DNA of 51,318 nucleotides from an uncultured Bacteroidales bacterium (lineage in GTDB: Bacteria > Bacteroidota > Bacteroidia > Bacteroidales > Marinilabiliaceae): the NCBI GenBank assembly GCA_934725785.1, contig CAKVCS010000001.1:1-51318 (forward strand). Reading direction: 5' to 3'. Position 1 is the stretch's first letter, and each line of letters begins with the position of its first letter. Both the position numbers and the translations under genes were made by a program. The notes beneath the pieces were generated by a model, which saw nothing but the letters and a program-made list of their open reading frames with translations, was not told where the DNA came from and ran no database searches. Shown here piece after piece: positions 14,918 through 23,024 of this stretch.

Positions 14918-17821
14918 TTATCGTTTGTCTTGCTTTGTGCGCAATTTAATCTCGCTCTCCACGAGGCTCGCTGTAGCCTCGTACACATCGTTGTGGCTCT
15001 CCAAGGCGTCAACCTCCTCTGGGTTCATATTGGGGTATGCGTACATGTCCTTGTATCGGCTGTTTCCAATGCCTCTGAGGCTGTCGAGAGTCTCTTTTAC
15101 GAAGTCTGAGCCGCGCTCGTTCTTTATCTCTTTGATTCTCTTTTCAACATCTTTGCGCAAATTGTTCAGCTCAAACTGCTTGTACGCCACGTTACGCCGC
15201 TCCCCAAGGTTTAGGCGGTTGTTGTCTATAGCGTTGCCCTTGTCTGACGTCATCCAATATTGCTTTTTCTCCTTGTCGAAGCGTATAATAGGCAGCCCGT
15301 CTTGCATGGTGAAGCAGAAGGCCTGCGTCCACATGTCGAGTGCTTCGTCAGCCTTCTCGGCTGGCCACATTGAGAACTTCATCGACTCGCGCAATGAGTC
15401 CATTCCCGTATCAATAGAGCACGAGAGGCCGCTTGCCTCGTTCATCCGGCGGTTGTATTCGTCCTCATATGTCTTGAAGTTGTTCACAGCGAAAACAGGC
15501 ACCGAAGACTCCACCATCATGATATACACTCGGTCCTTCTGACGGGTTGATGCGTATTTAGGGTCTGTTATGTCATATTTCAAAGCCGCTTTAACAGAGG
15601 CCTCCTTCATTATCGTGTTTGCTTGGTCTGGTACTCCAACCAGAACCTGGCGCGCACGGTTGACATTCTCTGGCATCTTGCCGTGGTAGTTTATTGTCCA
15701 CATGGGGGTGGCCAGGTCGAGGATATATTTTGCGTTGCGGATGACGTTCTCTGTCCCCATTTCTGTTAGAACCTCCTCTATGTTCTTGCTCAGCGCTGCC
15801 GACACGGGCTGCGTGGTGCCCGCATAGTGCATCACCCTGTTGGCCGTCTCGCTTGTCGACTCCTTAAGCCACTCTGTAAGGCTGCGACCCGACGGCATCG
15901 AGTCCGATGTGCAGAAGTCGTTCCACATCTGTTGGCTGATGGCGGGGTTTATGCCGTTCAACGCGTTAATGTGCAGGTATACCTGGAATTTCGATTTTGG
16001 TCTGCACGAGTTGCGCAGTCTCACCACTTCGCTGTCAAATTCGCCGCCTATCTGCCTCATTATCTCCATCTTGGCTGCCACCAACGCCTTGTAGGCTGCC
16101 ACGTCCTCCTTAAGCTTTGTGTAGAACAGGATGGCCAGCTGATGCCTCTTCAGGTCCATCGTGTCGCGTATGCGCGAGTTCACGGTGTTGCTCAAGTCCT
16201 CGGCCTCGTCGCTCAGGAATCGTCCGAACAGCCCGTGACACCCCGCCAACTCTTTGATCCAGTCGGGACACTCCCTCAGCCTGGCCTCCAACTCTTTGCT
16301 CTCGCTCACCATCTCGCCGAGACACGAGTCCATTAGGGCGTCCAGCGCCGTCAGGAACGCTGCCGAGGCTGCCAGTCCGCCGCCCGCGGGGTCGCATATG
16401 ATTTTGCGGATTTCCTTCTCGAGCAGCCGCTGCGTGTTGGCGAGCTTGCTTGCGCAGTTCGCCTCGGGGGCCGTGTCGCTGCTGGCCATGTTGAGACGGT
16501 TCACGATGTCGTCCGCCTCCGTCCCCTTCTCCACCTCGAAGGGGCGCAATGCGCCGAGGTCGCATATGGCGTCGGTGACGTCGTCGTGCAGGTGGCCGCC
16601 GTTCTCCCTTATCTTCACGTCCTCGCGGTCCACGAAGTTGTCGCACAGGGTGGATCCCACCTTTTCCGTGTTTAGCAGTTTGTTCGTCAGCCGCTCCGCC
16701 ACGGCGTAGGCCGTAGCGATGCCCATGGTGTCACTGTCATACACCAGCTCGGCCGCGCTCAACGAGTTAGCCCAGGCGCATTTTTGTGATATTTTGAAAT
16801 TTATGTGGTTTGCTATTATGTTATCCTTCATCTCGTCAGCATGATCTCCCATGTCGCCCGATGGAAGGAAGGCACATTTTGCCACGTTATCCAGTAGGTC
16901 GTCAAGCCCATTGAACGTGTTGCCGGAACTGCTGACGTTGTTTATCAAGTATGCGAATTCGAACGGCTTATCCGTTATTGTGTTGTTGCCGAATGGTATT
17001 AGTTTTTTCGCCGCGTCTTTCCCGTCGAAATTACCGAATATGAAGTCGAGGTCGCGCAGGGTGCCGTAGGTGTTGTAGTTGACGTTGAACGATCCAGTAG
17101 GTGTTATTTGCTTGTATATGTCTGGCATAACAACCCACGGTATCACGAGGCAGTCGTTCGTCATTCCGAGGCTTTTCTTTACCCTGTCTATCATTAATAG
17201 CACGTCTATCAGCATTCCGGACCCTGTGCCTCCACTCATAGAGCAAATGACGTTGACGGTTGTTTTGGACGGTATGCCAGGCTGCTTTCCCTGTCCCAGC
17301 TGGTATTTGGAGTCGGGAGGAAGTGGTTCGCGTGTGTAGTTCAGGGCGTTTAATATGCGAATTTCTATCTCCTTTCGGTTATATCTGGCAATGAAGCATC
17401 CGCTTGAGCGTACCTGTCCCGCACCTGTGCTCTTTATTGCGCCCAGAGCGCCCACATTATCGAATGGATCTTTCGGCATCCAGGTGAATTCCGACTCTTG
17501 GCTGCGGTATATCTCAAGCGCGTTTTGAACCGTGACGCACTTTATCTCGCTTGCCGACAGGCGCACCTCGCGGCTCTTTATCTCCTTCACGTTGGTCACC
17601 TTGCCGTCGACGACCGAGTATGTCACCCCGTTGGCGTCGTTGCCCGCCTTGGCTACGGCCAGGTTGCCTATGCCGTCCTGCGTGTCTATCGCCAGGAAAC
17701 CAATCATAGGCTGCGGAATCTCGCCATACGCGTCTATGAAGTGCCTCTTTATCTTTACGAGTGTCTTCGCTCCAGTGCCGCCAATGCCCACGTAGAGCGT
17801 CCTGTTTATGCTTATCGCCAT
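14918..17821 (-). CDS. Tubulin/FtsZ-like GTPase (Tubulin_2 / FtsZl type)
   Basis: A 967-residue protein with the tubulin-superfamily layout: an N-terminal Rossmann-like start with GIGGTGAKTL (12-21), FLAIDTQ (42-48), and the tubulin signature SGGTGSGM (196-203) in VNVICSMSGGTGSGMLIDVLL, the loop that contacts GTP phosphates. Roughly 600 further residues, mostly helical, follow the GTPase domain. This fits the FtsZl group described by Makarova and Koonin (2010), proposed to act in membrane remodelling together with VWA-domain proteins. There are no membrane segments. It is the third gene of the operon. Assembly and nucleotide use are inferred from the motif; the T7/catalytic loop could not be placed by eye. 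Confidence 0.87.
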   Translation of the reverse strand: MAISINRTLYVGIGGTGAKTLVKIKRHFIDAYGEIPQPMIGFLAIDTQDGIGNLAVAKAGNDANGVTYSVVDGKVTNVKEIKSREVRLSASEIKCVTVQNALEIYRSQESEFTWMPKDPFDNVGALGAIKSTGAGQVRSSGCFIARYNRKEIEIRILNALNYTREPLPPDSKYQLGQGKQPGIPSKTTVNVICSMSGGTGSGMLIDVLLMIDRVKKSLGMTNDCLVIPWVVMPDIYKQITPTGSFNVNYNTYGTLRDLDFIFGNFDGKDAAKKLIPFGNNTITDKPFEFAYLINNVSSSGNTFNGLDDLLDNVAKCAFLPSGDMGDHADEMKDNIIANHINFKISQKCAWANSLSAAELVYDSDTMGIATAYAVAERLTNKLLNTEKVGSTLCDNFVDREDVKIRENGGHLHDDVTDAICDLGALRPFEVEKGTEADDIVNRLNMASSDTAPEANCASKLANTQRLLEKEIRKIICDPAGGGLAASAAFLTALDALMDSCLGEMVSESKELEARLRECPDWIKELAGCHGLFGRFLSDEAEDLSNTVNSRIRDTMDLKRHQLAILFYTKLKEDVAAYKALVAAKMEIMRQIGGEFDSEVVRLRNSCRPKSKFQVYLHINALNGINPAISQQMWNDFCTSDSMPSGRSLTEWLKESTSETANRVMHYAGTTQPVSAALSKNIEEVLTEMGTENVIRNAKYILDLATPMWTINYHGKMPENVNRARQVLVGVPDQANTIMKEASVKAALKYDITDPKYASTRQKDRVYIMMVESSVPVFAVNNFKTYEDEYNRRMNEASGLSCSIDTGMDSLRESMKFSMWPAEKADEALDMWTQAFCFTMQDGLPIIRFDKEKKQYWMTSDKGNAIDNNRLNLGERRNVAYKQFELNNLRKDVEKRIKEIKNERGSDFVKETLDSLRGIGNSRYKDMYAYPNMNPEEVDALESHNDVYEATASLVESEIKLRTKQDKR

Positions 17822-17846
17822 AGGGTTTATGTTTTTTCCTTTCTCT

Positions 17847-18770
17847 TTATGACAGTTGTATCTTGTTCTTCGTCGTGTTGTCCGTCGCCGTCAGTGGTGC
17901 GTCACTGTACTGCGTCTTGCTCGCCGAGAGCGTGAACCCTCCCCCGGCCACCCTTATTTCCTTGCGGCCGCGCCGTCCGGGCTTCATCCGCAGGGTGCTG
18001 GTGAACGCCGGAGACGTCACGCAGAGTGTCCTCCCCGTGAAGAAAGCGGAGGCCAGGCTCTGCTTGGCAGCCCTGCTCGTCAAGACGACCTCGGCGAAGC
18101 CGCCCATCCTGACAGTCTTGGGCCCATATATGATGCGCCCCGCCTGGTCGGTCACGACCACGCTCTTGCGGGCCGTCGGGCCGAACGTCCGCCTGTGGAG
18201 CGCCAGGCGAGCAAGGAAGATGACGGCGGCCATGGCGCACAGGGTTATTAGCTGCCCCTTGGCAAGGGGGTTCATGTCCTTGTCGAAGTATATTGTCCAT
18301 TGCATCAGCTTCGCGCCCTCGCTCGCCTCCATGCCGTTGACGCAGGCCATGCCGTGCGGCCGCATGACGAGGTAGCCCTGGTGCTTGCCCCCCTCGGCCT
18401 TGGGCAGGAAGCGGAAGCCCACCCCGACCTCGCGCGTCCTCCCCCCGTCCGCCGCCGATATGCTTATCACGTTGCCGCTGGCGCGACGGCCGTCAATGGT
18501 CACCTCGAGCACGTCTTCCGGGACGGGCGCGCCATCATTGTCTGTCACCACGAGGTCCACCGCCGCTCCGTCATTCACCGCGTCGTCGTTGAAGGTCAAG
18601 GCCATCCTCTTCACGAGGCTTGTGGTGTCGGCGTCCGACCACAGGAAGCCGTCGTGCCAGCTCGTCGTGCCGAGCGTCACTCGCTCCATGCCGTCGTCTT
18701 CCGAACACGAGGCCGCTGTCGAGGCCGTGATGGCCGCGACGGCCATCACGCGCAGAATCTTGGTGCTCAT
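17847..18770 (-). CDS. Lipoprotein with an internal membrane helix
   Basis: The 307-residue protein begins with a lipoprotein signal peptide (hydrophobic core, then TAASC, Cys22). An extracytoplasmic part of about 150 residues is rich in beta strands (VDLVVTDNDGAPV, VLEVTIDGRR). It is followed by a second hydrophobic helix at about 174-192 (LITLCAMAAVIFLARLAL), then basic residues and a beta-rich 110-residue end (KSVVVTDQAGRIIYGPKTVRMGG). If both signals are used, the N-terminal domain is held in the periplasm and the C-terminal domain is cytoplasmic. It lies between the VWA gene and the tubulin-like gene, so it could link the two across the inner membrane; this is inference. No known family recognised. 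Confidence 0.75.
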   Translation of the reverse strand: MSTKILRVMAVAAITASTAASCSEDDGMERVTLGTTSWHDGFLWSDADTTSLVKRMALTFNDDAVNDGAAVDLVVTDNDGAPVPEDVLEVTIDGRRASGNVISISAADGGRTREVGVGFRFLPKAEGGKHQGYLVMRPHGMACVNGMEASEGAKLMQWTIYFDKDMNPLAKGQLITLCAMAAVIFLARLALHRRTFGPTARKSVVVTDQAGRIIYGPKTVRMGGFAEVVLTSRAAKQSLASAFFTGRTLCVTSPAFTSTLRMKPGRRGRKEIRVAGGGFTLSASKTQYSDAPLTATDNTTKNKIQLS

Positions 18771-18802
18771 CTTGCTCTGTGTGGGTGTTTTTTCGTGGGG
18801 TG

Positions 18803-19789
18803 TCAGTCTTTGAACGAGATGTTCACGGTGGGGTAGTGCTTGTTTATGCAGCGGATCTCAATTGCCTTGCTCAGCAGGAACGTGAAGCGCGGCAGCCCCT
18901 GAGCCTCGGCCTCTATCGTCCACAGGTGATCTTCGGGAGGGTCCGCTGTGAGCTTCCGGGCGTACAGGCGGATGGCTTTGCCGCCGTCTTCCGTGGTCAC
19001 CGTCTCCTGGCGTGCTATGGCATACAGCTCGTCGTCCGACTTGAGCGTTATCTTCGCCCCGCCCGGGTCGCCGTCTATGGCTATGTCCACGTGATCCCCG
19101 TCTCTCACGGCGTAGACCGTCGAGTGCCTCAGCTTCACGTGGTTGATGTTCACGTCGGCCGTCTCCACCGTCCACAGCTGGGCGTCTTGCCTCTCCACCT
19201 CGCGCTCTATGTCCTTGGCGGCGGCGGCCCCGGTCAGCATCACGTAGAATCCGTAGCTCGTGGGGCTGGTGCTGCGCTCCCACCTGCCTATGGCGTCGAA
19301 TAGTCTGCCGCGGGTCTGCGAGAAGTTGGCCCCGTCGGTCATCAGGTAGAAGTATGTGTCGCCTTTGCGCTTGCCATAGTTGCTATAGAAGTCGTCGAAG
19401 GGGACGTATATCTCGGTGTGGCAGTCGTCCTCGAGCTTCAGGCCGTCCACGAATTTGCAGATGGCCTCTTTGCCCTCGGCTGTCGCCCTTTCCTTTTTGC
19501 GTGTCAGCTTGTGCCCGCTGTCGGTCCACGCCACCACCTCGAGCGTGGCCGTCTCGTCGTTCACGTTGCGAATGGCGCGTTTCAGGTTGCCCGTCACTTC
19601 GCCCCATATCGGCTTCATGGATCCCGTCACGTCCAGGTAATACGCCCTTGCCTCCACGCCTTGAGCGCAGGCCGCCCCAGGGAAGGAGGCCGCTGCCAGC
19701 GTCGCCGCGGCGCATGCGCCGAAGATTGCCGCCTGTCCGCGTCTTTTTGCGAGTGCGGCAAGGGCTCGCAGTGTGTGTTTCCGAGGCAT
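18803..19789 (-). CDS. Secreted von Willebrand factor A domain protein
   Basis: The 328-residue product has a signal peptide (basic start, alanine-rich core, cleavage likely after AACA at about 42). A VWA domain follows: DVTGS at 53-57 is a DxTxS form of the MIDAS metal motif, and YLMTDGAN supplies the second aspartate. The C-terminal 130 residues are beta-rich (VDIAIDGDPGGAKITLKSDDEL) and may form an Ig-like domain. It is the first gene of the operon; the start at 19789 is chosen because the promoter (19815-19845) overlaps the longer open frame. VWA proteins are named partners of FtsZl systems; here the protein is exported, so it would act outside the inner membrane. Confidence 0.88.
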   Translation of the reverse strand: MPRKHTLRALAALAKRRGQAAIFGACAAATLAAASFPGAACAQGVEARAYYLDVTGSMKPIWGEVTGNLKRAIRNVNDETATLEVVAWTDSGHKLTRKKERATAEGKEAICKFVDGLKLEDDCHTEIYVPFDDFYSNYGKRKGDTYFYLMTDGANFSQTRGRLFDAIGRWERSTSPTSYGFYVMLTGAAAAKDIEREVERQDAQLWTVETADVNINHVKLRHSTVYAVRDGDHVDIAIDGDPGGAKITLKSDDELYAIARQETVTTEDGGKAIRLYARKLTADPPEDHLWTIEAEAQGLPRFTFLLSKAIEIRCINKHYPTVNISFKD

Positions 19790-19814
19790 GGAGATTCTGG
19801 TTTTGTGTTCTTCA

Positions 19815-19845
19815 CAAATTTCAATAAAAAAAAACACTATCCAAA
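19815..19845 (-). promoter_or_regulatory. T9-tract promoter of the VWA/tubulin-like/TerD operon
   Basis: Minus strand: TTTG (19842-19845), 19-nt spacer containing GATAGTGTTTTTTTTT, then GAAATTTG (19815-19822), one mismatch from TAnnTTTG. The operon ATG follows at 19789. The 16-nt spacer block is identical to the one before the Dnd-like island at 26996-27011. Confidence 0.65.
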
Positions 19846-19884
19846 TTTTATTGACCTGCGTGGCTTCGGCCCTGCGCTAAAGCG

Positions 19885-19924
19885 GCGAGGCGCGGGCTTG
19901 CCAGTCAACAAGCCCGCGCCTCGC
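19885..19924 (-). terminator. Strong hairpin after the surface-polymer cluster
   Basis: Perfect 16-bp stem GCGAGGCGCGGGCTTG / CAAGCCCGCGCCTCGC with an 8-nt loop, 33 bp after the stop of the TagF-like gene. The T tract that follows on the minus strand is poor (GCTTTAGC), so it may end transcription only partly or act as an mRNA-stabilising end. Confidence 0.55.
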
Positions 19925-19957
19925 GCCGGTCTGTGTGCCGCCTCCCGTGGCGGGGGG

Positions 19958-21193
19958 TCACGCGTATCCCTCTCCGCCCAGTATGGCCGCCATTATGTTC
20001 TCGCATGCCGTGCGCCCGCCCGGCGGTGTCAGCATGCTGGCGTAGAAATTGTCCCTCTCCGCCCTCAGCGGGTCCTGGCCGCCCACCACCACCTCGTCAA
20101 TGAACCGCTCTATCTCCCGGGCCGAGCCGGCCTTGTAGTGCAGGTCGTAGGCGCGGCGGGCGAAGTCGGACAGGTTTCCGATCCGCTGACCCTCCTTCAC
20201 CATGTAGAGGGCGGGCCGCCTCGTGTAGAGGTATTCTATGATGAACGAGCTGCAGTCGTGTATCATGGCGTCCGAGTGCATGAAGAGCGACGTGTATTTG
20301 CCGTCCTCGGCCTGGCAGTTCGCCGCCTCGGCCCATCGGGTGTAATACCTGTCGGTGCGCTCACGCCCCCATACGCGGTTCAGCTTGGCGCGCAGCAGTG
20401 GGTGGGGCTTGAATGCGAACTGCACGGTGTCGGCGTGACGCTCCGCGATTTCCAGCATCTCCTCGCCCACGCTCAGGAATGTCGACAGGTTCAGCCCGCC
20501 GTCGTCCTCTATGCTGTGGTGGGGGGCGTATATCACACGCTTTTTCCGCGCGGCCTGCGTCCGCCACGGGTCGGGCCCGCCTTGCGCCCCGCTCATCAGC
20601 TCGTCTTGCATCGGCAGTCCCGTCACCACCGAGTTGCGCGCCCTGTTGTCCATCATGCGCGCTGCGCCGTCGACGCACTCCTGGTTCTCGAAGAAGACCA
20701 TCCACGCCTCGTTGAGAAACGGCAGGTTGAGCCCCCACGTGGTCTCGGTCGTGTGGAACGCGTAGTCTATGAAGCACGTCAGCGTGCGCGCGTTGCGCCA
20801 GTAGGCGTACCCCCCCCTCTCGGTGAATATGGCGTAAGGCTTCTGGTAGAACGCCACGTCGGCCTCCAGATGGTCGCGCGGCCCCATCTCGCGAAATTCG
20901 TAGCCCTTGGCGGCGAGGTGCCTGCGCAGGGCCTGGGTGTCCGCCTCGTCGAGGGTGGGGGGGATGGATATCGTCGGGCGGAAGCGGCTGTGGTCCTTCA
21001 TTGCGGCGTAGAGGCTCTCCGTCTTCCATGCCGAGAGGCTGTTTATCAGGAACTCTACGCTCACCACCTCTTTGCCGCGCATCGCCTTGACCAGGGCGGC
21101 CTCGTCGTGCGCGCGCTCATACCTGGCGTGGGCCACGGCCTTGGCGACGGCGCGCGTCAGCTTGTTGTCGAGTATCTTTCGCAGCGCACTCAT
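19958..21193 (-). CDS. CDP-glycerol/ribitol glycerophosphotransferase family protein
   Basis: The 411-residue protein belongs to the TagF/TarL GT-B family that transfers polyol phosphate from CDP-polyol to a glycan. Recognisable are FAFKPHPLL (the catalytic HP motif) and MIHDCSSFIIEYLYTRRPAL (the D-S-S acceptor/donor segment near the C-terminus); the N-terminal half is helical. No membrane segment; it is probably peripheral on the inner face. It overlaps the epimerase gene by 4 bp (ATGA) and closes a cluster with IspD/TarI, Wzx and LicD. Together these suggest decoration of a surface glycan with phosphopolyol units, unusual for a Gram-negative. Donor identity (glycerol or ribitol) is not decidable. 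Confidence 0.85.
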   Translation of the reverse strand: MSALRKILDNKLTRAVAKAVAHARYERAHDEAALVKAMRGKEVVSVEFLINSLSAWKTESLYAAMKDHSRFRPTISIPPTLDEADTQALRRHLAAKGYEFREMGPRDHLEADVAFYQKPYAIFTERGGYAYWRNARTLTCFIDYAFHTTETTWGLNLPFLNEAWMVFFENQECVDGAARMMDNRARNSVVTGLPMQDELMSGAQGGPDPWRTQAARKKRVIYAPHHSIEDDGGLNLSTFLSVGEEMLEIAERHADTVQFAFKPHPLLRAKLNRVWGRERTDRYYTRWAEAANCQAEDGKYTSLFMHSDAMIHDCSSFIIEYLYTRRPALYMVKEGQRIGNLSDFARRAYDLHYKAGSAREIERFIDEVVVGGQDPLRAERDNFYASMLTPPGGRTACENIMAAILGGEGYA

Positions 21194-22230
21194 CGGCTCT
21201 TGCGCAGTATCTCTATCGTGCGGCGTATGGCGTCGCGCATCTCGTATCGGGGCTCGAAGCCCGTCCTCTCCAGCTTACTCCCGTCCATCAGGGCCACCGT
21301 GGCCTTGCTATATCCCGCGGCCTCGGCCTCCGAAGGCAGGTCGAACACCACCTTCCTGCCGCACTGCTCGGCGCACATGGCGGCGAAGTCCTTGAGCCTC
21401 ACGTCGGTCTTGCGGCTGCTCACGTTGTACGCCTCGCCGTCCTCGCCGTTCAGCAATATGTGGAGCATGGCGGCAGCGGCGTCCGCCACGTATGTGTATG
21501 AGAATCTCTGCTCGCCGTTGCTCTTCAGCACTATGTCCTCGCCTGCCAGGGCCTTGAGGATGAACTGCGACGACGCCTTGGTGTCCGACGACAGCATCGT
21601 CGGGCCGAATACACGGCTCAGGCGCGCTATGCGCACGCTGACGCCGTACTCTTTGGCGTACGACTGGCACATGGCCTCACTCGCTCGTTTCGACTCGTTG
21701 TAGCACGACCGTGCCGTGCCCAGGTTCAGGGAGCCGGTGTAGTCCTCGGTGAAGACGTCCGCGCCCCGGGCGTTGCCGTATATCTCGACGCTCGAGGGGT
21801 AGAGCACCCTCGCCCCCGTGGCCCTCGCAAGCTCGAGCGCGCCCCTCGCGCCCATTATGTTGGTCATCATGGTCTCGACGGGGTGTTCCGAGTAGGCCAG
21901 TGGGTGGGTGTTGCTCGCCAGGGGTATCACGTAGTCGGGGCGCAGGGCCTCCGGCAGGGGCGATGTGACGTCTTGCTCAACTATTCCGAATGCCTCCTCG
22001 CCTGCGTGGTCGTCCAGCCTCCCGCTCAGCCGGCTCTTGTCGCGCACCACGGCCGTCACGCGGCACCCAGCGCTCAGCAGGGCGTCGGTCAGCATCACGC
22101 CCAGCAGGCCGCCGGCGCCCGTTATCACGGCGTGCTTGCCCCGGAGGCCCTCCGATCCCCTCACGCTGGCCACGTAAGCCATGTCGTCCGCGTATTCGGC
22201 GCAGCCCTTGGCTATCTTGTGCTTTTCCAT
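21190..22230 (-). CDS. NAD-dependent epimerase/dehydratase (extended SDR)
   Basis: The 346-residue extended SDR has the Rossmann dinucleotide motif GAGGLLG in HAVITGAGGLLGVML, and the catalytic YxxxK in SCYNESKRASE with an upstream serine (YPSSVEIYG). The family converts nucleotide-linked sugars; the neighbouring cytidylyltransferase suggests a CDP-linked substrate or a step before it. It is translationally coupled to the TagF-like gene (4-bp overlap) and starts 21 bp after the cytidylyltransferase stop. Confidence 0.88.
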   Translation of the reverse strand: MEKHKIAKGCAEYADDMAYVASVRGSEGLRGKHAVITGAGGLLGVMLTDALLSAGCRVTAVVRDKSRLSGRLDDHAGEEAFGIVEQDVTSPLPEALRPDYVIPLASNTHPLAYSEHPVETMMTNIMGARGALELARATGARVLYPSSVEIYGNARGADVFTEDYTGSLNLGTARSCYNESKRASEAMCQSYAKEYGVSVRIARLSRVFGPTMLSSDTKASSQFILKALAGEDIVLKSNGEQRFSYTYVADAAAAMLHILLNGEDGEAYNVSSRKTDVRLKDFAAMCAEQCGRKVVFDLPSEAEAAGYSKATVALMDGSKLERTGFEPRYEMRDAIRRTIEILRKSR

Positions 22231-22251
22231 TGCCTTATGTTCTGTTTAGGT

Positions 22252-22974
22252 CTATTTCAGCCACTTGTCCTCTCCCTTGGTGAGGTATCCTTTGAAGAGT
22301 TCCAGGTCGTCCTTCGTCGTCAGCTTTATGTTCTTGTCGCTGCCGGCCGCGAAGTGCAGGCGGACGCCCAGCTGGACCATCATCGTGTTCGTGTAGTTGG
22401 ACCCGCCGATGCCCACGCCCGTCTCGAACGCCTCGCGGTACTTGTCGCGAAGCAGGTCGTAGCGGTAGGCCTGGGGAGTGCTCACGCGGCGCAGGGTCTC
22501 GCGCGGGATGTAGCGCGTGGTGGTGCTCTCGTCCGCCTCGTCGACTATGAATATCTGCTCGTTGTAGGGCATCGAGGTCACCGCGTTGCCGTACGCCTTG
22601 GCTTTCGCCACCACGTCGGTCAGCACCGTCGGCTCCACCATGGGGCGTATGCCGTCGTGGATTATCACGATGTCGTGTCCCGCGCACATCTCGGCGAGGC
22701 TCTCGACGCCGTTCCGTATGCTCTCCTGGGCCGAGGACCCGCCAGCCACAATGTAGCGCAGCTTTGTTATGTTGAACTGGTTGGCGTAGGCCCTCACCAT
22801 CTTCTCCCACCCGTCTATGCACACCACGACGATAGCGTCAACCTCCTTCTGCCTCTCGAATCCCTCGAGGGTGTAGATGAGGACGGGTTTGTCGAAGACG
22901 TTGAGGAACTGCTTGGGGATGTCTTGCCCCATCCTGTTGCCGGAACCCCCGGCTATTATCAAGGCTACGTTCAT
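22252..22974 (-). CDS. IspD/TarI-type cytidylyltransferase
   Basis: Transfers CMP from CTP to a sugar or polyol phosphate. The 240-residue protein starts MNVALIIAGGSGNRMGQDIPKQFL, the CTP-binding signature with its arginine and lysine, followed by the IIHDGIRPMV segment. Both IspD (MEP pathway) and TarI (ribitol-5-phosphate) share this fold. The cluster context with a TagF/TarL-like transferase and LicD favours the TarI-like role. The ATG at 22974 is the family start; the open frame upstream is not conserved. It starts 50 bp after the flippase stop. Confidence 0.87.
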   Translation of the reverse strand: MNVALIIAGGSGNRMGQDIPKQFLNVFDKPVLIYTLEGFERQKEVDAIVVVCIDGWEKMVRAYANQFNITKLRYIVAGGSSAQESIRNGVESLAEMCAGHDIVIIHDGIRPMVEPTVLTDVVAKAKAYGNAVTSMPYNEQIFIVDEADESTTTRYIPRETLRRVSTPQAYRYDLLRDKYREAFETGVGIGGSNYTNTMMVQLGVRLHFAAGSDKNIKLTTKDDLELFKGYLTKGEDKWLK

Positions 22975-23024
22975 TCTCTTTGGTCTGATGTTCTGTTTAT
23001 ATGTTCTGCGCATTGTGTGGTGGG

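Noticed and set aside
19418..21703. 761-codon plus-strand open frame
   Set aside because: Antisense to the VWA, TagF-like and epimerase genes; the sequence is low-complexity Arg/Pro/Ala with no motif. An artefact of high GC.
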